A stretch of 64,000 nt of DNA from Calothrix sp. PCC 7507. GTDB lineage: Bacteria; Cyanobacteriota; Cyanobacteriia; Cyanobacteriales; Nostocaceae. Below, piece after piece: positions 8,420 through 17,466 of the stretch (position 1 is its first letter; the number at the start of each line of letters is the position of its first letter). Where the stretch lies: positions 6,249,501 through 6,313,500 of the forward strand of contig NC_019682.1 in assembly GCF_000316575.1 (NCBI RefSeq), written 5' to 3'. The translations under genes and the position numbers were made by a program. The notes under the pieces were generated by a model. It saw only the letters and a list, made by a program, of their open reading frames with translations, ran no database searches and had not been told where the DNA came from.

Positions 8420-11266
8420 ATGAGCATAAATTGGGGGGAAAACTTTAAATTACCTGCATCTGTTCCGCAGGTTGAAAGCGATGCTCGAAGCAAGCACAGA
8501 GGATCGCTGACGCAACAAACGCTGATCAAAACCGCAATCAGTATGGGCATCGTCATTGTTGCATCCACAGGAATTGGTTACTTCCAAGTGATTTCACGGG
8601 TGACAGAGCAGTCTTTGTCACAACTTGAGCAATATGTCAAACTAAGAGCGCAGCGTGAGAGAGCAATATTCACGTTGGCTGAAGATAACCATGTCTTGTT
8701 GAAACAGGCTTTGCTAAAGCAGCTTCAAGCATTAGGCGATCGCGATCCCCAAGCCGAGTTTGAGCAGTTGTTTGTCAAATACAAGGATGGTACGATTCGC
8801 AACCGTCCTAACATTTTTGAAATTGACAAGACTCCTGGTGTGTTTCTGGGTAAAAATGTCAAAGTCGATGCTGATATGCGCCGCCGAGTCTTAGCTTATT
8901 ACAATACCCTCAGCGCTTACGGGCCTGCATGGCGCAATCGCTTTGCCAACAGCTACACCCAAATTCCAGAGAATGGCATGGTGATGTACATGCACGAATA
9001 TCCGTGGGCATTGAAAGCACCTTCTAGGAAATCGTTCCGCGTCACCGATGATGAGTCCTTTCAAATTACCCGACAAGTTTATGATCCTGAACGCAAAACC
9101 GTCTGGACAGGAATTTATTACGATCAGGTTGCTGCTGCTTGGATGGCATCTTGTGTCACACCGTTGGATGTAGATGGCAGACATATTGCTACACTCGGAC
9201 ATGATATTTTGATTGGTGAGTTACGCGATCGCACGCTGAATGATGTCCTCACAGGCACATACAACATGATCTTTAGAAAAGATGGGCGTTTAGTAGTCCA
9301 TCCTGCTCTGATGGAAGATATTAAACAAGGAAATGGTCAATTTTCCATTGGGCAATCAAAAGACTCTCATCTGCGTCAAATTTTTAAGTTAGTCACTCAA
9401 ACACCAGGAAATCGGGTGATTGATAATTCTGAGAATGATGAATACCTAGCTGTAACCACAATTAATGAGCCAGATTGGTATTTAGTTACAGTTTTTCCTA
9501 AATCTCTATTAACTCAAGAAGCTTTTAACACAGCGCGGCTAATTCTCTTATTAGGACTAAGCTCACTCATCATTGAGATTATCATTGTATTCCTGATTTT
9601 ACATCGTCAAATTGCTACTCCACTAAACAAACTTATGGCAGCAACTGAAAGTATTTATGCTGGTAATCTAGATATTAAAGTTGATGTCAGGTGTCCAAAT
9701 GAACTAGGGCGTTTGGGATATTTATTTAATAAAATGTCTCAGCAACTCCGAGAATCTTTTGTTAAATTAGCTAGAACTAATGAGGAACTCGAAATAAGAG
9801 TAGAGGAACGTACTACAGAACTCAAGAAAGCTAAAGAAGCAGCCGATCAAGCAAACATTGCCAAGAGTGAGTTTTTAGCAAATATGAGCCATGAATTGCG
9901 TACTCCTCTCAATGGTATTTTGGGATATGCTCAAATTCTTAAGCGCTCAAAAAATTTTGTTGATAAAGAACAAAAAGGCATTGATATTATTAGCCAATGT
10001 GCATCCCATCTTTTAACATTGATCAATGATATTCTAGATATTTCTAAAATTGAAGCTCAGAAGATGGAGTTACATCCTGTAGACTTTCACTTTCAGTCTT
10101 TCTTGCAAGATGTTGTGGAAATCTGTCGGATTAAAGCTGAACAAAAAGGTATTGATTTTATTTATCAACCTGATAATAAACTGCCAGAAGCTATTTATGC
10201 TGATGAAAAAAGACTACGACAAGTGCTAATTAATTTACTAGGCAATGCTGTCAAATTCACAGACAAAGGAAAAGTAGTCTTTTCTGTAAAATGCCAGGAT
10301 ACCACAGGCTCAAGATTACAAGAAAATTTAGCTGACAAAATTTGTTTTCAAATTGAAGATACTGGTATTGGTATTCCTCAGAATTATCTCGAAAATATCT
10401 TTTTGCCGTTTGAACAAGTTGGAGATAGCAACAAGCAATCAGAAGGAACAGGATTAGGGTTAGCAATTAGCCAAAAGATTGTCCAGATGATGGACAGCAC
10501 TTTAGAAGTACGAAGTCAACTAGGACACGGAAGCATTTTTTGGTTCAATGTTGAATTGCAAAAATCTCAATATTGGCAGAAAATTCACTCTGTTTCTCAG
10601 CCAGGTAATATTGTTGGTTTTGTAGGTGAGAAACGAAAAGTTTTAATTGTTGACGATCACTGGGAAAATCGCTCATTTATCATCAATTTTTTGCAACCTC
10701 TCGGCTTTGCAATGCAGGAGGCAGAGCATGGCAAACAAGGGCTAGAAAAGGCTATAGAGTTTGAGCCTGATTTGATCATAACTGATATTTTGATGCCAGT
10801 TATGGATGGTTATGAGATGCTCGCAAGTCTGCGTCAATCACCTTTATTCCAGAATATACCTGTTGTTGTGTCCTCAGCCAGCGTATTTAAATCAGACAAG
10901 CATAAAAGCTTAGAGGCTGGAGCTAATGAATTTTTACCCAAACCTGTGCAGGCTGATAGTTTATTAGAGGCATTGCGTGTACATTTGCAACTGGAGTGGA
11001 TGTACGAGGAAGCTTTAGAGGAGAAAAAGCACAATAAACAGACAAAAGTTGATATAGATGCATCCGGCATCATACCACCATCCTATGAAGACTTGGTTTT
11101 ACTTTATGAATTAAGCCGTAAGGGTTTGGTTAACGATTTACTCCAAGAACTGGCAAGGATTGAAAATTTAAATAGCGAGTTTTCTCCGTTTGTCCAAAAA
11201 CTCAGTAACTTCGCTAAAGGCTTCCAAATTAAACAAATAAAAATCTTCATAGAAAAATATTTGTAG
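8420..11266 (+). CDS. Membrane hybrid sensor histidine kinase (dCache-like sensor, HAMP, kinase, receiver)
   Basis: A 948-residue receptor kinase. The first membrane span is at about 34-57, followed by a 310-residue extracytoplasmic region with the look of a double-Cache domain (W-T-G-I-Y-Y-D and P-D-W-Y-L-V-T-V-F motifs), which usually binds small molecules such as amino acids or carboxylates. The second span (LILLLGLSSLIIEIIIVFLI) is at about 374-394, then a HAMP domain, H box SHELRTPLNG (His near 490), N box NLLGNAVKFT, G1 IEDTGIGIP, F/G2 GTGLGLAIS, and a receiver domain with DILMPVMDG (Asp near 788). A C-terminal tail of about 60 residues (YEDLVLLYELSRKG) follows. It lies 154 bases after the NRPS-like gene on the same strand, so a shared pathway is plausible but unproven. 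Confidence 0.92.
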   Translation: MSINWGENFKLPASVPQVESDARSKHRGSLTQQTLIKTAISMGIVIVASTGIGYFQVISRVTEQSLSQLEQYVKLRAQRERAIFTLAEDNHVLLKQALLKQLQALGDRDPQAEFEQLFVKYKDGTIRNRPNIFEIDKTPGVFLGKNVKVDADMRRRVLAYYNTLSAYGPAWRNRFANSYTQIPENGMVMYMHEYPWALKAPSRKSFRVTDDESFQITRQVYDPERKTVWTGIYYDQVAAAWMASCVTPLDVDGRHIATLGHDILIGELRDRTLNDVLTGTYNMIFRKDGRLVVHPALMEDIKQGNGQFSIGQSKDSHLRQIFKLVTQTPGNRVIDNSENDEYLAVTTINEPDWYLVTVFPKSLLTQEAFNTARLILLLGLSSLIIEIIIVFLILHRQIATPLNKLMAATESIYAGNLDIKVDVRCPNELGRLGYLFNKMSQQLRESFVKLARTNEELEIRVEERTTELKKAKEAADQANIAKSEFLANMSHELRTPLNGILGYAQILKRSKNFVDKEQKGIDIISQCASHLLTLINDILDISKIEAQKMELHPVDFHFQSFLQDVVEICRIKAEQKGIDFIYQPDNKLPEAIYADEKRLRQVLINLLGNAVKFTDKGKVVFSVKCQDTTGSRLQENLADKICFQIEDTGIGIPQNYLENIFLPFEQVGDSNKQSEGTGLGLAISQKIVQMMDSTLEVRSQLGHGSIFWFNVELQKSQYWQKIHSVSQPGNIVGFVGEKRKVLIVDDHWENRSFIINFLQPLGFAMQEAEHGKQGLEKAIEFEPDLIITDILMPVMDGYEMLASLRQSPLFQNIPVVVSSASVFKSDKHKSLEAGANEFLPKPVQADSLLEALRVHLQLEWMYEEALEEKKHNKQTKVDIDASGIIPPSYEDLVLLYELSRKGLVNDLLQELARIENLNSEFSPFVQKLSNFAKGFQIKQIKIFIEKYL

Positions 11267-11371
11267 ACGCATAGCCAAGACTTCGCCATTAATATAATCT
11301 TGTAATGCTTCTCAGTCGGGGTATTGCTAGATACTTATTTTTTGAGGTGGAAAGTTGGCAAGCATCACCCA

Positions 11372-12415
11372 ATGATTACAAATAAACGCATTCAATTTCT
11401 GCTACCAATTTTATCCCCCTTGGTGGCGATCGCATCTGCTTTACTGGTTGGTGCAGGTTTAATTGCACTGGCTGGCGCAAATCCGCTTGCAGCCTACACC
11501 GCGTTATTTCAAGAATCTCTCTCTACCTACTTTGGATTTGGTAACACCTTGACAAAAATGACACCGCTACTATTCACCAGTTTAGGTGTGTTGGTGGCGT
11601 TGCGTGGTGGTCAATTTAACATTGGTGGGGAAGGGCAAATTTATCTGGGTGCTTTGGGAAGTACTTTGATTGGGTTGTATGTGCAGGGATTACCTGCGGT
11701 GATTCACATTCCCTTAGCGCTGTTAGCAGGATTTCTCTTCGGTGCTGTTTGGGGTGGAATTCCTGGTTATCTCAAGGCTGTAAGAGGGGTAAACGAGGTA
11801 ATTACCACCTTGCTACTAAATTACATTGCAGTGAATTTAGTGAGCTACTTGGTGCAAAATCCCATGAAAGCACCAGCAGCACCTAGTCCTTATTCACCAC
11901 TGATTGCTAAATCTGCCCAGTTACCGATCATTTTACCTGGGAGTCTTGCCCATGCAGGTATTTTATTAGCATTAATTGCAGCAGTAATTTTGTGGTTGTT
12001 GTTAGTGCGATCGCCTCTAGGTTACCAAATCGCAGCGGTGGGATTTAACCCAATTGCTGCTCATTATGCGCGGATTTCTGTTCAGCGTACCATCATGTTA
12101 GTCATGGCGTTAGCGGGTGGTTTAGCGGGGTTAGCGGGTGCAACTGAAGTCATGGGGTTGAAATATCGTTTATTTGAGGCTATTTCACCTGGTTATGGTT
12201 TTGATGCGATCGCGATCGCCTTTTTAAGCCGTGGTAGCGTCGTCGGTGTGGTACTAAATTCCCTATTTTTTGCCGCGCTGCGTAGTGGTGCTAATGTGAT
12301 GCAACGTAGCGCAGGTGTCCCCGTGACAGTAGTTTACGCCATTCAAGGGTTGACGGTATTATTTATTGCTATCAGTCTCGCTGTGGAAAAAAATATAAAA
12401 ACTATAGAACCATAA
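11372..12415 (+). CDS. Nucleoside-type ABC transporter permease (first of a pair)
   Basis: Hydrophobic 347-residue inner-membrane protein of the BPD_transp_2 class that includes guanosine/nucleoside permeases (NupP/YufP type). The family block GGQFNIGGEGQIYLGALGS near residue 100 and several further membrane segments support this. The - frame is closed, and the frame is open upstream to a TTG at 11324, but the ATG at 11372 (MITNKRIQFLLPILSP) gives the natural start. With the second permease at 12490 it would form the heterodimeric channel of an importer. The ATP-binding protein and the lipoprotein receptor normally encoded beside these genes are not in this window, so they must be encoded elsewhere. 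Confidence 0.88.
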   Translation: MITNKRIQFLLPILSPLVAIASALLVGAGLIALAGANPLAAYTALFQESLSTYFGFGNTLTKMTPLLFTSLGVLVALRGGQFNIGGEGQIYLGALGSTLIGLYVQGLPAVIHIPLALLAGFLFGAVWGGIPGYLKAVRGVNEVITTLLLNYIAVNLVSYLVQNPMKAPAAPSPYSPLIAKSAQLPIILPGSLAHAGILLALIAAVILWLLLVRSPLGYQIAAVGFNPIAAHYARISVQRTIMLVMALAGGLAGLAGATEVMGLKYRLFEAISPGYGFDAIAIAFLSRGSVVGVVLNSLFFAALRSGANVMQRSAGVPVTVVYAIQGLTVLFIAISLAVEKNIKTIEP

Positions 12416-12435
12416 CGCAGATAAAAATCAAAACA

Positions 12436-12477
12436 CCTCTGCGTTACTCTGCGCTTCCCTCAGCGCTCCTCTGCGTT
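12436..12477. repeat. CTCTGCG-type short repeats between the permease genes
   Basis: The 74-base gap between the two permease genes contains ACCTCTGCGTTACTCTGCGC and CTCCTCTGCGTT, copies of the same CGCAGAG motif that fills the gaps of the hgl cluster. Confidence 0.7.
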
Positions 12478-12489
12478 AAAAAAACCTGA

Positions 12490-13431
12490 ATGAATAACCT
12501 CAACTTCCTCTCAGATTACCTCGTAGCCAGTCTCCGCCTTGCCATACCCTTGGGGTTTGCCGCTTTGGGCGGTTTATACTCTGAACGTTCGGGAGTGTTA
12601 AATATTGCCCTGGAAGGGATGTTGTTGACTGGTGCTTTTGCGAGTGCATCCGCAACTTTTTACACAGGTAATGTCTGGATTGGTATCCTAGCCGCCTTAA
12701 TTGCTGGGGGTTTAGTAGGACTGCTCCATGCTTTTTTGTGTATAACTTTGCGTGTTGATCAGTTAGTGTCTGGTTTGGCAATTAATCTTGTAGCCGCTGG
12801 GTTAACATCGTTTTTATCAAGGCTGGTGTTTACTGGTGCTAGCACCCAACAATTACCTGGAATTACGGCAATTATCATTCCTGGTTTGGCGAAGATTCCT
12901 TTAATTGGCCCATTGCTATTTCAGCAGGATATCTTAGTATATTTACTATTTACTCTAGTAGCTTTTAGTATATATTTTTTATTCCATAGCAGTTTTGGTT
13001 TAACGTTGCGGGCTGTGGGGGAAGCGCCCAAGGCGGCTGACACAGCTGGGATTTCCGTAAAACTTGTACGTTATCTGGCTGTAGTTATGAGTGGTTGTCT
13101 GGCAAGCTTAGGAGGTGCTTATTTAACTTTAGTACAGGTGAAATTCTTTGCTGAAGGGATGACTGCAGGTAAAGGATTTATTGCGATCGCTGCTTTAATT
13201 TTTGGGAGATGGCATCCTCTAGGTAGTGCTTTGGCTTGTTTGCTGTTTGGGGCTACAGAAGCCTTGCAATTGCGAATTCAGGCGTTGGGGGCAAATATTC
13301 CCTACCAATTTTTGGTGATGCTACCTTATGCGATCGCCTTGTTAGCATTAGTCGGATTAGTTGGTAAATCCACACCGCCAAAAGCATTAGGTATTCCTTA
13401 CACTCGAACAAAAACAACTTGGCATAAGTGA
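12490..13431 (+). CDS. Nucleoside-type ABC transporter permease (second of the pair)
   Basis: A 313-residue, highly hydrophobic protein of the NupQ/YufQ type. The typical N-terminal block LGGLYSERSGVLNIALEGM is at about residues 26-45, and eight or so membrane spans can be counted through PYAIALLALVGLV near the end. It should pair with the preceding permease to import nucleosides or a related ligand across the inner membrane. The two genes are 74 bases apart on the same strand and are probably co-transcribed. The substrate cannot be fixed without the receptor lipoprotein. No unusual feature is seen apart from missing partner genes. Confidence 0.88.
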   Translation: MNNLNFLSDYLVASLRLAIPLGFAALGGLYSERSGVLNIALEGMLLTGAFASASATFYTGNVWIGILAALIAGGLVGLLHAFLCITLRVDQLVSGLAINLVAAGLTSFLSRLVFTGASTQQLPGITAIIIPGLAKIPLIGPLLFQQDILVYLLFTLVAFSIYFLFHSSFGLTLRAVGEAPKAADTAGISVKLVRYLAVVMSGCLASLGGAYLTLVQVKFFAEGMTAGKGFIAIAALIFGRWHPLGSALACLLFGATEALQLRIQALGANIPYQFLVMLPYAIALLALVGLVGKSTPPKALGIPYTRTKTTWHK

Positions 13432-13877
13432 CATTTTTGCTCAAAATCGTCTCAAAACAAATTCGATTGATTCCATGTTGAAATAAATTAGGGTTGCCCA
13501 ACCTGATCGGGTACGATTTTCAGCCACAAACTCGTAGGGGCGGGAAAACCCCGCCCTCCATCGTATTTAATCGTAGTGAGAAGCACTATATACTGTCTTG
13601 CCCATAATTAACGTGAAAAACCATGATGTAATTAGTAAAAATTCTGCCTAAGCACGAATTGATGAAAAATGAAATTTATTTATATCTCAAATAGTGGGTA
13701 ATTTCCCTATATAAAGTAGTCCATCAATATTTAAAATAAAGTATACCATTGAGAGGAGAGGTTTTATAAAAATTGTGTTTTAATTGGGATTCTAGCGCCC
13801 AATAAACTCGTTACAAGCACTATATTAAACACAAAAAAACATTTCTCAATAAGTTCTAACTTTTCAAGAGGTTTGTA
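13432..13877. other. Intergenic region with a GGGGCGGG hairpin
   Basis: No gene is supported. A hairpin at 13537-13556 (GGGGCGGG-AAAA-CCCCGCCC) follows the permease gene and may stop transcription. The remaining 300 bases are AT-rich and presumably carry the promoter of the glycosyltransferase gene. Confidence 0.6.
13537..13556. repeat. Perfect GGGGCGGG/CCCCGCCC hairpin
   Basis: Eight-base arms with an AAAA loop. The flanking CGTAGGGGCGGG and CCCGCCCTCC resemble a hairpin repeat common in Nostocales genomes. It lacks a T tail. Confidence 0.75.
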
Positions 13878-14963
13878 ATGCGAATTGCTCAAATCGCCCC
13901 ATTATGGGAGAGAGTACCACCACCAGCTTATGGAGGTATTGAGTTAGTAGTAGGGTTACTGACTGATGAATTAGTTAGACGTGGACATGAAGTCACTTTA
14001 TTTGCATCGGGAGATTCTATCAGTCTGGCAAAACTTGTGTCAGTTCACCCCCGTGCCCTCAGACTTGATACCACCATCAAAGATTGCAGCATCTATGAGA
14101 TGCTAAATCTAGCTTCAGTATATGAACGAGCAGAAGAATTTGATATTATTCACGCCCATACAGGGCATGGGGCATTGACTTACGCAAATCTCGTCACAAC
14201 CCCTACAGTTCATACGTTGCATGGTATTTTTACCCCTGACAACGAAAAAATGTTTAGGTTCGGTAAAAATCAACCCTACGTTAGTATTTCTAATTCGCAA
14301 CGAGAACCAAGATTAGAACTGAATTATCTAGCAACAGTCTATAACGGAATAGATGTTAGTAGTTATGAATTTTATCCTCAACCAGAAAATCCTCCTTACC
14401 TGGCATTTTTAGGGCGGATGTCTCCAGAAAAGGGCGCGCACTTAGCAATAGAAATTGCCAAACAAACTGGCTGGCACTTGAAAATGGCAGGGAAGATAGA
14501 TGCCGTTGATGTGGAATACTTTGAGAAAGAAATTAAACCACATATAGACTCTAAACAAATTGAGTATCTAGGTGAAGCCAACCACGTGCAAAAAAATGCC
14601 CTCATGGGAGGCGCAGTTGCAACTCTGTTTCCTATCACTTGGCGAGAACCATTTGGGTTGGTGATGGTTGAATCTATGGCTGCAGGTACACCAGTAATTG
14701 CGATGAAATTGGGGTCTACTGTTGAAGTCATTGATCACGGCAAGACGGGTTTTCTCTGCAATAATATTCAAGAGTTTATCAGTGCTATTGATCAGGTAAC
14801 TCAGTTAGACCGCTATGCTTGTCGTCAGCACGTCGAAAACTGTTTTAGCACTAGACAAATGACCAATGGTTATGAAGCAGTTTATCAACAAATTCTAGCA
14901 GAGCGATTTGCTAAAAATGGGCATCTTCGTAGTTTGGTTAGTTTAGCTAACAGCCAAAGCTAA
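13878..14963 (+). CDS. Glycosyltransferase family 4 protein
   Basis: A 361-residue GT-B glycosyltransferase that transfers a sugar from a nucleotide donor with retention of configuration. The N-terminal domain opens with the GT4 pattern APLWERVPPPAYGGIE and contains HAHTGHGAL. The C-terminal domain has FLGRMSPEKGAHLAIEIA and the donor-binding block FGLVMVESMAAGTPVIA followed by VIDHGKTGFL. An AGAGG ribosome binding site lies about 8 bases before the ATG, supporting the start. No signal peptide or membrane segment is present, so it works in the cytoplasm or at the inner membrane face. It stands alone, so whether it serves polysaccharide, glycolipid or another acceptor cannot be decided. Confidence 0.9.
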   Translation: MRIAQIAPLWERVPPPAYGGIELVVGLLTDELVRRGHEVTLFASGDSISLAKLVSVHPRALRLDTTIKDCSIYEMLNLASVYERAEEFDIIHAHTGHGALTYANLVTTPTVHTLHGIFTPDNEKMFRFGKNQPYVSISNSQREPRLELNYLATVYNGIDVSSYEFYPQPENPPYLAFLGRMSPEKGAHLAIEIAKQTGWHLKMAGKIDAVDVEYFEKEIKPHIDSKQIEYLGEANHVQKNALMGGAVATLFPITWREPFGLVMVESMAAGTPVIAMKLGSTVEVIDHGKTGFLCNNIQEFISAIDQVTQLDRYACRQHVENCFSTRQMTNGYEAVYQQILAERFAKNGHLRSLVSLANSQS

Positions 14964-15191
14964 TTAATTTTAACCTGTCTCTAATCGTCTCTAGATATTG
15001 ACGAACGACATCCAAATCACATTAACCCAAAGATGAAGAGTGCTGAGTTAAAAATGCTGAGTACTCTTCTTACTCGGTAGTAAGTATAGTAAAGCTGAGG
15101 GAAATTGGAGTGCAATTAGCTTTACAGTTAAAATAAAACCATACATCATCCACAAATCCCAATAAACTACCCTTGAATTCTGCATATAAAT

Positions 15192-15665
15192 ATGGAATCC
15201 GAAAAAATTCAAACTGAAAAGCAGCTAGATTATAGAGCCTTATTAACCGCTGCCAAGCAGGCTTTAAAAGTTGAATACCAGAGATCAGCTGCTTTAATCT
15301 CACAACTGCAAGCCATAAAAACTCAGTTAGAGCAAGTTCAAGCTGAAAATAAAATCTTGAGAGAGAGTGCTGATGAAGATATAATTAAGCACTTTGAGGC
15401 GCGCAGTCAAGCAGCAGAAGCGCGATCGCTCAAAACCGAAGTGCGTCAAAAGTTCCTTGAAGCCAATGGTTGCAAGGATGATGAGAGTTTTGACACTCTA
15501 TGGGACAGCATTAAGCATAAGATTCAGATCCAAGATGGTGAGGTGAGAATTATTTCTCAAAATGGCACTCCTAAGTTCACCTTCAACGGCACAATGCTCA
15601 CTTTGAAGGATTTTATTCAATCCCTCAAAGAAGACCCAATCTCGAAAAAATTTTTCTTGGACTAG
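15192..15665 (+). CDS. Hypothetical coiled-coil protein
   Basis: I do not recognise this protein firmly. Residues 20-85 are rich in A, Q, E, K and L with heptad spacing and should form a coiled coil (QLQAIKTQLEQVQAENKIL). The C-terminal half is compact: EVRQKFLEANGC, then DGEVRIISQNGTPKFTFNG and LTLKDFIQSLKEDPISKKFF. This layout, coiled coil then a small acidic domain, is seen in some phage scaffold-like or small-subunit proteins, but that is only an impression. No strong ribosome binding site precedes the ATG. Neighbouring DNA shows no other phage genes. The full-length open frame and ordered composition make it likely to be a real gene. Confidence 0.55.
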   Translation: MESEKIQTEKQLDYRALLTAAKQALKVEYQRSAALISQLQAIKTQLEQVQAENKILRESADEDIIKHFEARSQAAEARSLKTEVRQKFLEANGCKDDESFDTLWDSIKHKIQIQDGEVRIISQNGTPKFTFNGTMLTLKDFIQSLKEDPISKKFFLD

Positions 15666-15926
15666 CCTACCTAGTAAACTTCGTTGTACAACTCCCATCA
15701 AAAGCCAAAATCATCTCATCAAGATTAGCGATCGCCTCATCGAACTAGAATGCTGCTCCCAGCAAATTAACGCCCGCACAAGAAAAGATATGAAGAGATG
15801 ATACTGACACTAAAATTATTAATTTGCCGTTGACCGTTTACAGTAGCCGCACACTTTTAAGAGACTTTGTAATACCTTCGTCAAAAGCATCAACGAAGAT
15901 ATTTTCCATACTAAAAATAAAAAACT

Positions 15927-16235
15927 TTAGTTTTCTCTCTCTAAAGCAACAAAGCTAGATTCAGGCTTCTCCTGGATGCTACTCACACAAGAATTAATAT
16001 GGTCACGGATAGCCCGCTCATAAACTATGGTCTGCTTTGTTCGTATTCCTACAGGCTGGTATATCAAGTTAATGTCCGGAAACTCACACCAAGACATCAA
16101 AAAAACGTCTTTAGCAGGAGTAGTGATTTCATAATTATTCTCCTGTCTTTTTTTCCTGAGCCTACAATTATTTAGTTGTAATTTTTGTCTAAATAATTTT
16201 TCAAATTCTGGAATTATATTTGAACCGTTTTGCAT
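15927..16235 (-). CDS. Hypothetical 102-residue protein
   Basis: No family recognised. The open frame starts at an ATG (16235) and has mixed composition with a basic N-terminal third (KLFRQKLQLNNCRLRKKRQE) and a middle CEFPDINLIYQPVG. Such proteins can be small DNA-binding or toxin/antitoxin-like factors, but nothing specific is visible. Its best support is a short inverted repeat ACACGTT-AA-AACGTGT just 8 to 23 bases upstream of the start, which looks like an operator. No ribosome binding site is evident. It lies downstream of infC in the same direction with a 390-base gap. It may be a chance open frame. Confidence 0.4.
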   Translation of the reverse strand: MQNGSNIIPEFEKLFRQKLQLNNCRLRKKRQENNYEITTPAKDVFLMSWCEFPDINLIYQPVGIRTKQTIVYERAIRDHINSCVSSIQEKPESSFVALEREN

Positions 16236-16622
16236 AATTTGTACACGTTAAAACGTGTTATTTAGACAAGGGATATCCAGTGATATTACTAAGTATAACA
16301 CTTCAGCTACCTAAGTTGTAAAACAGAGACGTTGAATGTTAAGGCTGATGAGGTCTTAGGAGATTTCCTCCAATAGAAATTACCATGCGATCGCGGATCA
16401 ACCGTAGGGGCAACCGGTTGTTTGCCCTCTAAATTGGTAAGATTATTTTTAGAAATCACCTTATTTGTTCTAATAAACAAAGCCCCGTGTGTTGTCTCCT
16501 CTCCCACGCTCCTTGCGTTTCAGGATTTGGTTACACCACACGGTAGCACTACAGTAACCAGCACACTTTAACAGTTTCTCTGGCTACTTGATTTGGCTAA
16601 ATAATATTCCTGAAAAATTAAT
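16236..16622. other. Gap downstream of infC
   Basis: Apart from the inverted repeat at 16243 no supported gene is seen. It contains a GTAGGGGCAACCGGTTGTTTGCCCT hairpin-like repeat near 16403, split here as GTAGGGGCAACC and GGTTGTTTGCCCT. The open frame crossing this repeat is not credible. Confidence 0.5.
16243..16258. promoter_or_regulatory. Inverted repeat ACACGTT-AA-AACGTGT, candidate operator
   Basis: Perfect 7-base arms separated by two bases, directly upstream of the 102-residue open frame. The size fits a dimeric repressor site. The binding factor is unknown. Confidence 0.4.
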
Positions 16623-17114
16623 TTAGGCCGGAACAACTTGAGCCACTAGTGAGCGTTTATCCAGCGACTGGACTTTACCTACCTCACCCAGAGCATTGAC
16701 AATCCGCTCTAACAGTTCTCCAGCTTGTTCACGATATTGATTTTCTCGCCCTCGCAAACGAATCACAAACTTGACTGAATCACCTTTACTCAACCACCCA
16801 ACTGCTTGCTCGATGCGTAAGTTATAGTCGGCGACACCCACGTTGGGACGGAGCCTAACTTCTTTTACTGTAGGTCTAGCACTTTGTCCTTGACGCTTTT
16901 TCTTTTGGTACTGAAGTTTACCGTAGTTAAGAATCTTTGCAACAGGAGCGTCTTTGCCTTCCGAGACTAGAACTAAGTCAAGCTCTACGCTCTGTGCTAG
17001 CTGTAGAGCTTCACTTGTATCGAGCAGACCACGGTTATTGTTCTCATGGTCAATCAAGAAAACTTGAGGTGACTTGATTTGCGAGTTAATTAGTTGCTTT
17101 TGGATTGCGATAAT
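16623..17114 (-). CDS. infC: Translation initiation factor IF-3 (divergent paralogue) with AUU or AUC start codon
   Basis: IF-3 binds the 30S subunit and checks start codon and initiator tRNA. The N-terminal domain begins INSQIKSPQVFLIDHENN (the INxxIR pattern), followed by ALQLAQ, LDLVLVSEG and VAKILNYGKLQYQKKK; the C-terminal domain has KEVRLRPNVGVADYN and FVIRLRGREN. Compared with the main cyanobacterial IF-3, the PPVCRIMDYGK block is altered and the end RNMMMLLSPK is missing, so this is probably a second paralogue. An in-frame TGA at 17126-17124 closes the frame; between it and a TTG at 17057, which would cut off the conserved N-terminus, there is no ATG, GTG or TTG. The codon at 17114 is ATT (ATC at 17111), five bases after GAGAGG. 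This gives 163 residues. Confidence 0.9.
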   Translation of the reverse strand: MIAIQKQLINSQIKSPQVFLIDHENNNRGLLDTSEALQLAQSVELDLVLVSEGKDAPVAKILNYGKLQYQKKKRQGQSARPTVKEVRLRPNVGVADYNLRIEQAVGWLSKGDSVKFVIRLRGRENQYREQAGELLERIVNALGEVGKVQSLDKRSLVAQVVPA

Positions 17115-17466
17115 ATTTTCCTCTCAATTTTTCAATACTTCAATGAATGCAAGTAATGCTAATGTAACACAACACTAACTAGAAATTATGAACTGAGCGA
17201 TCGCCGAAGGACTCAATCGCACCCCAAAGCCTGTTCCCTGGCTCTTATGAGTAAATTCAAGAATCAAATCGGATTGGTATGTAACTTTATGTAAAGCTTT
17301 ATGCCACTTCCTCCCTAAAAGTTGTCTGCTGCGTCATGATGGTAGATGAGAGTTAATTCGGTTAACAGGTTTTGTTTTTAGTATTGACAGGCTTTTTGTT
17401 TTTGGTATTTACAAACTTTTCTCCGAAACTTAAATCTCTACACATTTATGATTTCGGAGACAACTT
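17115..17466. other. Divergent promoter region of infC and the RRM protein gene
   Basis: The 350-base gap separates two divergently transcribed RNA-related genes. The long AT-rich stretch before 17467, with repeated GTTTTTGTTTTTAGTATT-like words, could be the long leader typical of cold-induced cyanobacterial RNA-binding protein genes. No gene is seen in it. Confidence 0.5.

Noticed and set aside
15192-15665. Prophage scaffold gene
   Set aside because: Coiled-coil layout is suggestive, but there are no capsid, portal or terminase genes nearby.
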